Assembly: GCA_020056715.1 (NCBI GenBank)
Contig: JAGVHG010000056.1
Location: 1-33,151 of the forward strand
DNA from: Phycisphaerae bacterium
GTDB taxonomy: Bacteria; Planctomycetota; Phycisphaerae; UBA1845
DNA: 33,151 bases
Reading direction: 5' to 3'
Position 1 is the first letter of the stretch; the number at the start of each line of letters is the position of its first letter. The translations under genes were made by a program, and so were the position numbers. The notes beneath the pieces are model-generated. The model did no database searches. It saw nothing but the letters and a program-made list of their open reading frames with translations, and was not told where the DNA came from. Positions 13,396-20,901 of the stretch are shown piece by piece.

Positions 13396-14217
13396 ATGAA
13401 CTACATCGACCCACACATTCACATGGTCTCGCGGATCACGGACGACTACGTGCGCATGAGCCGCGCGGGTTGCGTGGCGGTCAGTGAGCCGGCGTTCTGG
13501 GCGGGGTTTGATCGCGGATCGGCGGAGGCGTTCCGGGATTATTTCCGGCAACTCACCGAGTTCGAGCCGAAGCGCGCGGCGCAGTTCGGCATTCACCACC
13601 TGTGCTGGCTGTGCATCAACGCGAAAGAGGCCGAGAATGTAGCCCTATCCCGCGAAGTCATCTCCATCATTCCACAGTTCCTAGACAGGCCGGGGGTGCT
13701 GGGCATCGGCGAGATCGGGCTGAACAAGAACACGAAAAACGAAGCGACCGTATTCCTCGAACACGTCGAGTTGGCGATGAAAACCGACGAGCTGATCCTG
13801 GTACACACGCCGCACTTGGAAGACAAGTTCAAAGGCACGCGGATGATCCTGGACATGCTGAAAAGCGATCGGCGAATTAACCCGCAACGCGTGCTCATCG
13901 ACCACGTCGAGGAGCACACTATCCAACCCGCACTGGATGCCGGGTTCTGGGTGGGAATGACGCTCTATCCGGTGACCAAGTGCACACCGGATCGAGCGGT
14001 GGACATGGTGGAGCGCTACGGGACGGACCGGATCATGGCCAACAGCGCGGGCGACTGGGGCAACAGCAATCCGATGAACATGCCGGACTTCATCCGCGCG
14101 CTCCGCGCCCGAGGCCACAACGAGGCGACGATTCGCAAAATCGTCTACGACAACCCCCTGCGTTTCTTCTCGCAGGCGAAACGATTCAATTTCCCAGCAC
14201 CGATCATAAGCCTTTAG
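13396..14217 (+). CDS. TatD-like metal-dependent hydrolase (resembles EboB)
   Basis: An amidohydrolase-superfamily TIM barrel of 273 residues. Putative metal ligands are the H-x-H of YIDPHIHM, Glu of GIGEIGLNKN, His of LVHTPH and LIDHVEEH, and Asp of NSAGDWGNSN. The sequence style (DPHIHMVSRITDDYVRM, AVSEPAFWAGF) is closer to the TatD-like protein of ebo metabolite-trafficking clusters than to classical TatD DNase. None of the other ebo genes (UbiA-like, EboD, EboE) is adjacent, so a solitary paralogue with another substrate is equally likely. I chose ATG 13396 because the conserved N-terminal strand starts there; the frame is open to 13366, but those residues look unrelated. Confidence 0.8.
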   Translation: MNYIDPHIHMVSRITDDYVRMSRAGCVAVSEPAFWAGFDRGSAEAFRDYFRQLTEFEPKRAAQFGIHHLCWLCINAKEAENVALSREVISIIPQFLDRPGVLGIGEIGLNKNTKNEATVFLEHVELAMKTDELILVHTPHLEDKFKGTRMILDMLKSDRRINPQRVLIDHVEEHTIQPALDAGFWVGMTLYPVTKCTPDRAVDMVERYGTDRIMANSAGDWGNSNPMNMPDFIRALRARGHNEATIRKIVYDNPLRFFSQAKRFNFPAPIISL

Positions 14218-14260
14218 ACCGTCTTAGGTTAGCGAATCTATCAAGAAGCACACCGCGGAC

Positions 14261-14297
14261 TTGATCCCTGCCATGATTAGGTATATGTTAGGTATAG
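14261..14297 (+). promoter_or_regulatory. Possible promoter with 11-bp-spaced direct repeat upstream of the Y-family polymerase
   Basis: TTGATC at 14261-14266 is followed after 17 bases by TATGTT at 14284-14289. Overlapping this is a direct repeat TTAGGTATA at 14277-14285 and 14288-14296, an 11-base (one helical turn) period, as expected for a repressor or activator site. A third TTAGGT lies at 14224-14229. This may be the damage-response operator of the polymerase gene, but I know no matching consensus. Confidence 0.4.
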
Positions 14298-14334
14298 CCG
14301 TGGACCGTCCGCGCGGCGGGCAAAGGAGGATTCC

Positions 14335-15549
14335 ATGAGTCTGACGACCCTGTTCCTCGATATGAACGCCTACTTTGCTTCTGTAGAGCAGCAGGAGAGG
14401 CCGGAGCTGCGCCATCGCCCGGTCGCCGTGGCGCCGATGATGACGGATAACACATGCTGCATCGCCGCAAGTTATGAGGCCAAACGCTTCGGCATCAAGA
14501 CCGGCACGCAGGTCGGCATGGCCAAGCGAATGTGTGCGGACCTTCGTATCGTAGAGGCCCGCCCCGATGTGTACGTTGAGTTCCATCACGCGATCATTGC
14601 CGCCGTCGAATCATGCCTCCACGTTGAGTCCATCCATTCCATCGACGAGATGTCCTGTCGTTTGATGGGGACGGAGAGAGAACCGCAGCGGGCTACGGAG
14701 ATTGCCCTGAAGATCAAGGCGACCATCCGACGGGAGGTCGGCGAGTACGTGCGTTGCTCCATCGGGCTGGCACCGAATCGGTTTCTGGGAAAGGTGGCCA
14801 GTGATATGCAGAAGCCCGATGGCTTGGTGGTCATCGCTTCTCACGCCTTGCCGGAAAAGTTGTATAGCCTCGATTTGATTGACTTACCCGGCATCGGCCA
14901 CCGGATGCGGCAACGCCTACACCTGCACGGCATCGAGACGGTGGAACAGCTTTGCGCTCTCTCCGAAGAACAGTTGCGGAACATTTGGCATAGCGTCTTG
15001 GGCGGGCAGTGGTGGCATTGGCTTCGCGGTCACGACCTTCACGACGCTCCTACCCATCGCCGAACGGTCGGCCATTCGCACGTGCTCCCGCCGAACCGGC
15101 GAAATCGTGATGACGCCCGGGCCGTGCTCATTCGCCTGATTCACCGGGCCGCCGCTCGCTTACGCAACCTGCGCTACTGGGCGCGACAGATGATGATCTA
15201 CGTGGTGTTCCTGCCGCGGGGAGAGTGGAAAGCGAAGGCAGGCGTGGGTGTATGCCAAGATACCCTCACCCTGGCGGAGGTTTTTTCCAAGCTGTGGGAA
15301 CGTTGTCCGTCGGGGACGCCGCTTCAGGTAGGGGTGACTCTGTTTGACCTCGTGGCGGAGGCCAACGCAACGCTACCGCTATTTGAGTGGGAGCGGAATC
15401 GCATCAAACTTGCCCAAACGATGGATAGGCTCAACGCCCGGTTCGGCGCCCAGACGATCTACTTGGGCAGCGTGCACGAAGTCCGCGACGACGCGCCTCC
15501 ACGGATCGCCTTTACCAATATCCCCCGTTTCGATCCCACGGAACTATAG
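14335..15549 (+). CDS. Y-family DNA polymerase (DinB/Pol IV-like)
   Basis: A translesion DNA polymerase of 404 residues, similar in length to DinB. The palm carries the two catalytic carboxylate motifs: D9 in FLDMNAYFASVEQQ and D104-E105 in HSIDEMSC. The steric-gate region reads AYF. The fingers motif SYEAKRFGIKTG and the helix-hairpin-helix DLIDLPGIGHRM in the thumb follow, with a little-finger domain to the C-terminus. SIDEM in place of the usual SIDEA is a minor oddity. The ATG is preceded by AAAGGAGG, a near-perfect ribosome binding site. A possible operator lies upstream. The product would bypass lesions in damaged DNA; whether it is SOS-controlled cannot be told. Confidence 0.92.
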   Translation: MSLTTLFLDMNAYFASVEQQERPELRHRPVAVAPMMTDNTCCIAASYEAKRFGIKTGTQVGMAKRMCADLRIVEARPDVYVEFHHAIIAAVESCLHVESIHSIDEMSCRLMGTEREPQRATEIALKIKATIRREVGEYVRCSIGLAPNRFLGKVASDMQKPDGLVVIASHALPEKLYSLDLIDLPGIGHRMRQRLHLHGIETVEQLCALSEEQLRNIWHSVLGGQWWHWLRGHDLHDAPTHRRTVGHSHVLPPNRRNRDDARAVLIRLIHRAAARLRNLRYWARQMMIYVVFLPRGEWKAKAGVGVCQDTLTLAEVFSKLWERCPSGTPLQVGVTLFDLVAEANATLPLFEWERNRIKLAQTMDRLNARFGAQTIYLGSVHEVRDDAPPRIAFTNIPRFDPTEL

Positions 15550-15569
15550 CGGTAGGCCGGGCACCGTCA

Positions 15570-15595
15570 GCTCCAACGCCCTTGAGTGTTGGAGC
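15570..15595. repeat. Palindrome GCTCCAAC-n10-GTTGGAGC after the polymerase gene
   Basis: An 8-bp stem encloses the core CAACGCCCTTGAGTGTTG. Almost the same core (CAACGCCCTTGAGCGTTG) occurs in the TPR gene at 15892-15917. There is no T tract, so it is more likely a dispersed repeat than a classical terminator, although it could end transcription in the convergent gap. Confidence 0.6.
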
Positions 15596-15654
15596 GAACG
15601 CTTAACACACGGTTCAATGCATCCGGAATCGTCGCACACGGGGCTGTTGACCAA

Positions 15655-15680
15655 TGGTGCGAGATTGGAATCTCGCACCA
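15655..15680. repeat. 12-bp perfect stem hairpin between convergent genes
   Basis: TGGTGCGAGATT, a GG loop and its exact complement lie nine bases before the stop of the minus-strand TPR gene. It could be a bidirectional stem terminator for the polymerase and TPR transcripts, or another palindromic repeat. No T run follows on either strand. Confidence 0.6.
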
Positions 15681-15688
15681 GCCGCGCC

Positions 15689-17629
15689 CTAGTCGGGAAG
15701 CGACTTCAGGCCTCGTGGATAGGTGTAGGCATCACCGGAGCGATCGCTCTCCCAACCCGTGGTAAGCTCGTTCTGCATGACGTCGACGTCCATCGAGTCA
15801 TCGGCATCGCTTGGCATCGCGGGGGAAAGCTCGTCGGACTCGGTCAAAGCCGCTTGCTCGATCCCTTCGACACACGGCCAATCCGCCAGCAGCGGCAACG
15901 CCCTTGAGCGTTGCCGCGAGCAATCCTCGCGCACAGCGGCGAGTACGTCCTGCGTCTGGGCATCCAGATCGTCCCAACAAACCGTCTCGTTGCGGACGAT
16001 GGAGAGCAGCGTATCCAGCTCGCCGAATTCAGTCGTCCATAGGGAGGCTCGATCGCTAGGCTCGGGTTCCTTACGGGGCTTTTCCTCGACCGCGTCGGAC
16101 GGCGTTGGAGCTTCGGTCTTGGTGGCGTCATCCTCGTCGAGATCATCGAACTCATCGTCCTCTGCCGCAGCACGATCAGCGTCGGAGTCGAGGGTCATCG
16201 CTACTTGCTCGATCCAGGTTGGCGTCGTCGTCAGAACATCATACCGGAAGGCCAAGTCACCGAAATCGGCCTTTTCAATTCTGGCAGCTTGGGTTTCGCC
16301 CCGGAGCATCACGATCTTGGCCTCAAGCTCTTCGAGCATCGCCCACGAGTCACGAACGCCTACAGGCTGAGTGATCGGGTCAACGGTCAGCTCCGCGATC
16401 ACGTCGTCCGCATCGACTTCCTCGATCTCGAGATCGCACGGGTCGGGCGGCCCCGCAATTTCTATGGTCCCGGCGATAATTGGCGGTTTTTCGACGAACT
16501 CCGCGGCGGCAGACTCATCGCCCTCGAATTCCTCGATCACCGCGACGGCGTCCTCGATCGGCACAACGATGGACGGCATCATCATTACTTCTTCGCACGG
16601 AGCATCGGCCAGTAATTGGGCCGCAGCCGCAGACGGTGAGTCTAGTGATATTTCTTCAACAAATTCCTCGACAGAAAGCCTTTCGGCGAAGTCTTCATCC
16701 GAGGTTTTTTCGACAACTACGTCGTCAACTATGGGACGATCGCAGTCCTCGTGGGCGTCGGCGTCGAGGATCGCGAGAATGGCCGCTAGATCCGCCAGCG
16801 TTGTCCCCCACTCCTGTTCTCTCTCGACCGCGTACTCCCCTTCTTCAATGAACGGCGCATTGACAGGGGTCGGCTCGAACTTCGCCGCTTCCACAACGGG
16901 TTCCGCGGGCGTCGGCGATTCCGTTCGCGCGCTAAGCTGTTCGATTTGGATCTTGGCCGCGGTGAACTCCGGGTCGATCGTCAGAACGTGGTGGAAGGCT
17001 TCGATGGCTTCGGGGTACCGCTGTTGTCCGCGGTACATCAGACCCAGGTTGTAGTACGCATCAGGCTCTGGCAGCACCGCTTGGAAGCTCGCCAACGATT
17101 CGGCGAATCGCTCGGACTTGGCCTGCACCAACGCGAGGTTGATGTGTGCGGTGGCCAGGTCGGGCTGCAACTCGGTGGCCCGGCGCAGTTCGCGCTCCGC
17201 GTCGTCCCATTGTTGAACGCACATCCACTCGAATCCGAGGTCGTTGCGCAACACCGCATTGTCAGGCCGCAGGGCGACGGCTTTTTGAAGCGTCTGGGCG
17301 GCCTCTAGATGCTGACCGGTCGCGCTTTCCAACAGACCCAAACGATGGAAGGCAACGACGTAATTGTGATTTAGGGCCACGGCCTTGCGATACTGGGGGA
17401 TCGCCCTGTCGAACTGACCTTGCCGCTCAAACAACAAGCCGGCCGCAAAGTGCGTTTCGGGGAGAATCTTGGGAGGCTTCTCCTCCGGAACGTTGGCCAT
17501 CGCGGAGTTGGTCACCGGTCGCATGTTGGCGCGGTTTTGGCCGGCGAACTGGAAGTCCGACTTCGCGCATCCGGCGGCACAGAGCGTCGCCGCGGTCAAC
17601 AAAATTCGTTTCGTTTCGTGTCGCATCAT
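15689..17629 (-). CDS. TPR-repeat lipoprotein with long acidic tail
   Basis: An envelope-anchored protein of 646 residues. The N-terminus is a lipoprotein signal peptide (RILLTAATLCAAGC) with the lipidated Cys at about residue 21. About residues 58-235 form five or so tetratricopeptide repeats (AAGLLFERQGQFDRAI, AFHRLGLLESATGQ, YYNLGLMYRGQQRYPEAI). The remainder is an unusually long, strongly acidic, Ala/Val/Glu/Asp-rich tail without recognised domains, probably disordered or a docking surface. A palindromic repeat is embedded at 15892-15917. ATG 17629 was chosen for the purine-rich GTGAGA just before it; ATG 17626 and GTG 17638 are alternatives. It starts 32 bases after the OmpA-like lipoprotein gene and is presumably co-transcribed with it. 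Confidence 0.85.
   Translation of the reverse strand: MMRHETKRILLTAATLCAAGCAKSDFQFAGQNRANMRPVTNSAMANVPEEKPPKILPETHFAAGLLFERQGQFDRAIPQYRKAVALNHNYVVAFHRLGLLESATGQHLEAAQTLQKAVALRPDNAVLRNDLGFEWMCVQQWDDAERELRRATELQPDLATAHINLALVQAKSERFAESLASFQAVLPEPDAYYNLGLMYRGQQRYPEAIEAFHHVLTIDPEFTAAKIQIEQLSARTESPTPAEPVVEAAKFEPTPVNAPFIEEGEYAVEREQEWGTTLADLAAILAILDADAHEDCDRPIVDDVVVEKTSDEDFAERLSVEEFVEEISLDSPSAAAAQLLADAPCEEVMMMPSIVVPIEDAVAVIEEFEGDESAAAEFVEKPPIIAGTIEIAGPPDPCDLEIEEVDADDVIAELTVDPITQPVGVRDSWAMLEELEAKIVMLRGETQAARIEKADFGDLAFRYDVLTTTPTWIEQVAMTLDSDADRAAAEDDEFDDLDEDDATKTEAPTPSDAVEEKPRKEPEPSDRASLWTTEFGELDTLLSIVRNETVCWDDLDAQTQDVLAAVREDCSRQRSRALPLLADWPCVEGIEQAALTESDELSPAMPSDADDSMDVDVMQNELTTGWESDRSGDAYTYPRGLKSLPD
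15892..15917. repeat. Palindrome GCGGCAACGC-n6-GCGTTGCCGC inside the TPR gene
   Basis: A perfect 10-bp stem with a 6-base loop falls in the coding region of the acidic tail, where it reads CSRQRSRALPLLADW on the minus strand. That basic patch stands out in an otherwise acidic stretch. The core matches the intergenic palindrome at 15570-15595. Confidence 0.7.
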
Positions 17630-17661
17630 CGGTCTCACTTGGTTGCCCTAGTTTTTGCTGG

Positions 17662-18201
17662 TTACTTGGATTGACCGGCCATCACAGGTGATCCCGTTGC
17701 GGGCTGCCCGCCCGAGGTAGCCTTTGCCGCCCCCTTCAGGTCCACCTGAATCGCCTTCGTCGCCGCCATACCCCTTCCGCCGGAGATCATCGCTTTGATC
17801 TGTACACGACCCATATCGCACCCGGTCAGGGCGAGATATTCGTGGACATGATCGAGACGCTGTTTCACTATTTCCTCATCCGTGTTGAAGGTTTCGTAGC
17901 GGACGATTCCGCCGTAGGTATCCAACAGAGTAGCCATGCGGTTAAGGCGTGCGGCGCCCGTGCCGCTCAACTCGGCGGTGTGCGGCACGAAGTGAATGTC
18001 CGCGACGGACATGTCCTGGAGAATTGCGTTGTCGGCCATGTTCGTCCAGTGCTCACGCGGCTCCTCCATCGACTTGTCGATCATTTCAACGTGCAGGTCG
18101 GTGGCGGTCTTAAACTTCTTGCATTCGTCACAGTGGTTACAGGCCGTGTTCACCAACGCCAACGACGCTACGAGGATCAACGCAGGATACTTCCGGATCA
18201 T
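17662..18201 (-). CDS. OmpA-like lipoprotein
   Basis: A 179-residue predicted lipoprotein: signal peptide LILVASLALVNTAC with the lipidated Cys at residue 21, then a second Cys cluster (NHCDEC). Residues about 60-150 (SVADIHFVPHTAELSGTGAA, RLNRMATLLDTYGG, VRYET, QRLDHVHEYLALTG, RVQI) follow the beta-alpha-beta order of OmpA-C peptidoglycan-binding domains, but the usual Asp/Arg meso-DAP ligands are not obvious. The C-terminus is low-complexity. AAGGAG lies upstream of the ATG. Directly followed by the TPR lipoprotein gene, so the two may form an outer-membrane or cell-wall complex. Confidence 0.75.
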   Translation of the reverse strand: MIRKYPALILVASLALVNTACNHCDECKKFKTATDLHVEMIDKSMEEPREHWTNMADNAILQDMSVADIHFVPHTAELSGTGAARLNRMATLLDTYGGIVRYETFNTDEEIVKQRLDHVHEYLALTGCDMGRVQIKAMISGGRGMAATKAIQVDLKGAAKATSGGQPATGSPVMAGQSK

Positions 18202-18489
18202 CTCAAGGCTCCTTGCTTGGGTCCGCTGAATCTAGCCTGTCCTATGGGCCGGTCCGGATAAGATCGGAACCGGCGTAGGCTCCACGTTTGCATTACCGCC
18301 CTTTGTTATCGAGCGAATTTCGTAGCGACCTTCGTAAATTATCGGTCGGGTATGTTGTTATTGGCCGTCTAGCGGAACGCCAGAAAACGTCCAATAAAGG
18401 ACACTTTGCCAGTGCAGGTGTCGGGGTGCCCCGAAGGCGGACAGGAGTGTAACATCCGCCGACCGCGGAGCGGCGTGCGGCATTGGGTG

Positions 18490-18864
18490 CTAAGTGTTTG
18501 CCGTCAGCGCCAAACTTCGACAGCGCAGATCGGGCAAAGTTTGGAGCTTCGCATCGTTGCTCAGCAATACCGCGTCCAGTGCCACGGCCGTGCCCGCGAC
18601 AATGGCGTCGGGAACTCGTAAGCGGTGGGCACGACGCAACTTGACGGCTGCATCCTTGACGCCGGGGTCGATGGGAACAACGGTCAAATCATCAATTAAC
18701 GCACGGAGGGGATCAAGTTGTTCGGGAGTGAGAGTCGGAAATGAAAGCAACTCAATTTCGGTTATGACGGATACGAAGTATCGCCCCACCGGCAACGGGT
18801 CGGCAAAGACACCTTGCTGGAGATAGATCACGGCATTGGTGTCGAGGACGAAGTTCAATCCCAC
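18490..18864 (-). CDS. vapC: PIN-domain toxin, VapC family
   Basis: A type II toxin predicted to be a metal-dependent RNase. The 124-residue PIN domain has the expected acidic residues: Asp in NFVLDTNAVIYL, Glu in VITEIELL, Asp in RVPDAIVAGTA and Asp in LLSNDAKL. The likely start is GTG 18864, or TTG 18858 whose TTGA overlaps the antitoxin stop; the frame is open to 18909, but that part overlaps the antitoxin gene and looks unrelated. Tight overlap downstream of a small antitoxin gene is the standard VapBC layout. The RNA target is unknown. Confidence 0.9.
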   Translation of the reverse strand: MGLNFVLDTNAVIYLQQGVFADPLPVGRYFVSVITEIELLSFPTLTPEQLDPLRALIDDLTVVPIDPGVKDAAVKLRRAHRLRVPDAIVAGTAVALDAVLLSNDAKLQTLPDLRCRSLALTANT

Positions 18865-19067
18865 TCGCCCCGGACCTGCCGCTGATACTCGAGGCCGTCG
18901 ATCGGCCAACGGAGTTGACCCACGTGCCGAGAAAGATCGGTCGGCCCCTTCCCGTTTGGACTCTTTTCAAGAGCCTGCTCGATCTTCACCCAATCGTTGT
19001 AGTCTATTTGGACTGCCAACGGTTGCATGTTCTCATCGTTAATGATCTTTTTGCGAATTTCAAACAT
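18855..19067 (-). CDS. VapC-associated antitoxin
   Basis: A 70-residue protein beginning MFEIRKKIINDENMQPLAVQ, then IDYNDWVKIEQALEKS, and ending in a toxin-binding tail (LSRHVGQLRWPIDGLEYQRQ). This pattern is familiar from small antitoxins paired with PIN toxins: an N-terminal DNA-binding strand-helix part and a C-terminal helix that wraps the toxin. ATG 19067 is preceded by GAGGAACC; the longer upstream frame is ignored because a TATAAT element lies 27 bases before this ATG. It overlaps vapC and should autoregulate the operon. Confidence 0.85.
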   Translation of the reverse strand: MFEIRKKIINDENMQPLAVQIDYNDWVKIEQALEKSPNGKGPTDLSRHVGQLRWPIDGLEYQRQVRGEWD

Positions 19068-19094
19068 GGTTCGGTTCCTCAACGATACTACGTT

Positions 19095-19100
19095 ATTATA
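19095..19100 (-). promoter_or_regulatory. Perfect -10 box for the antitoxin-toxin operon
   Basis: TATAAT on the minus strand at 19100-19095 lies 27 bases before the antitoxin ATG. No good -35 hexamer is seen at 16-18 bases, which fits a promoter governed by its own antitoxin complex or by an extended -10 mechanism. Confidence 0.45.
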
Positions 19101-19213
19101 CCGACTTCTTGGTTGCAGGAAAAGACCCCGTGTTGCACCTTGTCCGCCACGATGTCCGGTAACCAAGCACGGTGCAGTTGAAGCCCTATCGGGAGAGCTA
19201 GGAGTGTGTTGAC

Positions 19214-20332
19214 GTGCCTCTTCCGACCGGCCTGCTAGAATCCCTGACCATGACCACGGTTCCTAACACCTTTCTCGTTCGGGCTAAGAATCTACATCGG
19301 CACGCCATCGTCGTGGATACCCATTGTGACACGACGCAACGCCTCTTACAGTCCGATTGGGACTTTTCCGCACACCACGACGACGGGCATGTGGACATTC
19401 CACGGCTGCGTGAAGGCGGTATCGGCGGCGTCTTTCTCGCGGTTTACGCGTCGGGGCCGGTCGAGGCCGGTGCGGGCATCGCCGCGGCGCGTACTCAAAT
19501 CGAACGTATCCACCAAACTGTACGGCATCACGACGCTTCCCTCACTCTGGCACGAACCGCCGACGATGTACGCCACGCGAAGGCCGGTGGGAAAATCGCG
19601 GTTCTGATCGGCATCGAGGGTGGGTATCTTATTGAGGACTCGCTCGACGTTCTTCGCGAGTTCCACGAACGTGGCGCAGCGTATTTAACTCTCACTCACG
19701 CGTTTCATACAAGCTGGGCCGACTCATCCGGAGTCCACGAAGAGTTGCCGCCGCTACACGGCGGACTGACGGACTTTGGACGCGAGGTGGTACGCGAATT
19801 GAACCGCTTGGGGATGATGGTGGACGTCTCGCACGTTTCCGACGATACGTTTTGGGATGTGATGGAAACTTCCTCCGCGCCGATCATCGCCAGCCACTCC
19901 TCGTGCCGCGTGGTGTCACCCCACCGCCGGAACCTGAGCGACGAAATGATCCAGGCGGTCGCACAGAGCGGCGGAGTGGTGCAGATCAATTTCCACGCGG
20001 GCTTCGTCGATCCGACCTTCCCGCCGATTGATCCACAGGTCATCCACGAGTGGTGGAAGTCAGATCCGACCGACCGCCAACCGCTGACGGACCATATAAC
20101 CAGCCTATCAGTGCTGATTGACCACTTCGACCACGTCATCCGACTCGTCGGTCCGGACCACGTGGGGATCGGCTCGGATTTCGACGGCGTCCCGGCGCTT
20201 CCCGCGGGAATGGAAGATTGCTCGAAACTGCCGAACTTGACGGCCGCCTTGTTACAACGAGGGTATTCCGAAGAGGACCTGAAAAAAGTTCTCGGCGAAA
20301 ACGTGCTGCGGGTCATGGAGCAATGTCAATGA
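19214..20332 (+). CDS. Membrane-dipeptidase-family (M19) zinc dipeptidase
   Basis: An M19/renal dipeptidase-type metallopeptidase of 372 residues that hydrolyses dipeptides, in bacteria often D-containing ones. Ligand motifs present: H-x-D in VVDTHCDTTQRLL, the bridging Glu in IGIEGGYLIED, His in VDVSHVSDDTFWDV and in ASHSSCR, and the catalytic Asp in GIGSDFDG. No signal peptide is visible, so the enzyme is probably cytoplasmic. GTG 19214 has TAGGAG upstream; ATG 19250 is an alternative without a ribosome binding site. The stop overlaps the next start as ATGA, indicating translational coupling with the unknown protein downstream. Confidence 0.92.
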   Translation: MPLPTGLLESLTMTTVPNTFLVRAKNLHRHAIVVDTHCDTTQRLLQSDWDFSAHHDDGHVDIPRLREGGIGGVFLAVYASGPVEAGAGIAAARTQIERIHQTVRHHDASLTLARTADDVRHAKAGGKIAVLIGIEGGYLIEDSLDVLREFHERGAAYLTLTHAFHTSWADSSGVHEELPPLHGGLTDFGREVVRELNRLGMMVDVSHVSDDTFWDVMETSSAPIIASHSSCRVVSPHRRNLSDEMIQAVAQSGGVVQINFHAGFVDPTFPPIDPQVIHEWWKSDPTDRQPLTDHITSLSVLIDHFDHVIRLVGPDHVGIGSDFDGVPALPAGMEDCSKLPNLTAALLQRGYSEEDLKKVLGENVLRVMEQCQ

Positions 20333-20877
20333 GTGTCACGGGAGCTTCGATTATGATGAGTCCGCGGGATGACGGTTCGAAACCGGAGGAATCGCTCGCC
20401 TTCGCGTTGCGGGCGATTGCACGTCAGGCCGGGGTCAAAATCGACCACACGGAGTTGATCAAGGCGCTGGGCTTTGAGACCCCGGCGGCCCCCTCCCCTA
20501 CCGCAACCCCTATAATGTTCGGTCGGGATGCATGTTTGATCGAAGCCGGGAATCTCGTCGGCATGCAAATCCGCGACGTTCATCCTCCTGCGGCCGCGCG
20601 GGGGCTGGAGAGCGCCGCTGAGTTTGATCAACACTTCGACGCCAGCTATCGACCGCTAATTCTCCGAGCACTGGAAAACAATCAAGGCGTCATTGCGTGG
20701 CGCGGCTGGCCAGGGGAGCGGGAACTCTCCTGGGGATGGATTCGCGTCGCGTGCGACGAAGGCGTTGGCTTTCGCGGGGCGACGATCTGGTCGGAGCGGG
20801 AACTCAATTCACTGCGCAATGACCTGCTGGTCCGCCCGGCAGTACAACTCTACATCGTCGAGCGCATCGGCTGTTGA
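20329..20877 (+). CDS. Hypothetical protein coupled to the M19 dipeptidase
   Basis: A 182-residue soluble protein whose ATG overlaps the dipeptidase stop. The layout (ESLAFALRAIARQAGVKIDH, then LIKALGF, a Pro/Ala linker, a long middle part, and GVIAWRGWPGERELSWGWIR near the end) is reminiscent of C39-type papain-like or BtrH_N folds that bind or process peptides. There is no catalytic Cys in the first helix, so an inactive, binding-only version would be needed. That resemblance is weak. Coupling to the dipeptidase suggests a role in peptide metabolism. ATG 20323, two codons earlier, is an alternative start. Confidence 0.6.
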   Translation: MSVTGASIMMSPRDDGSKPEESLAFALRAIARQAGVKIDHTELIKALGFETPAAPSPTATPIMFGRDACLIEAGNLVGMQIRDVHPPAAARGLESAAEFDQHFDASYRPLILRALENNQGVIAWRGWPGERELSWGWIRVACDEGVGFRGATIWSERELNSLRNDLLVRPAVQLYIVERIGC

Positions 20878-20901
20878 TGAGGCAATCAGGAGACTCAGGC
20901 T

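Noticed and set aside
15655-15680. Classical rho-independent terminator
   Set aside because: A strong stem, but no T tract on either strand; left as a repeat or possible terminator.
15759-17054. Ser-rich and Arg-rich plus-strand frames opposite the TPR gene
   Set aside because: Low-complexity translation is the antisense of the Asp/Glu/Ala-rich tail; the minus-strand frame has signal peptide and TPR motifs.
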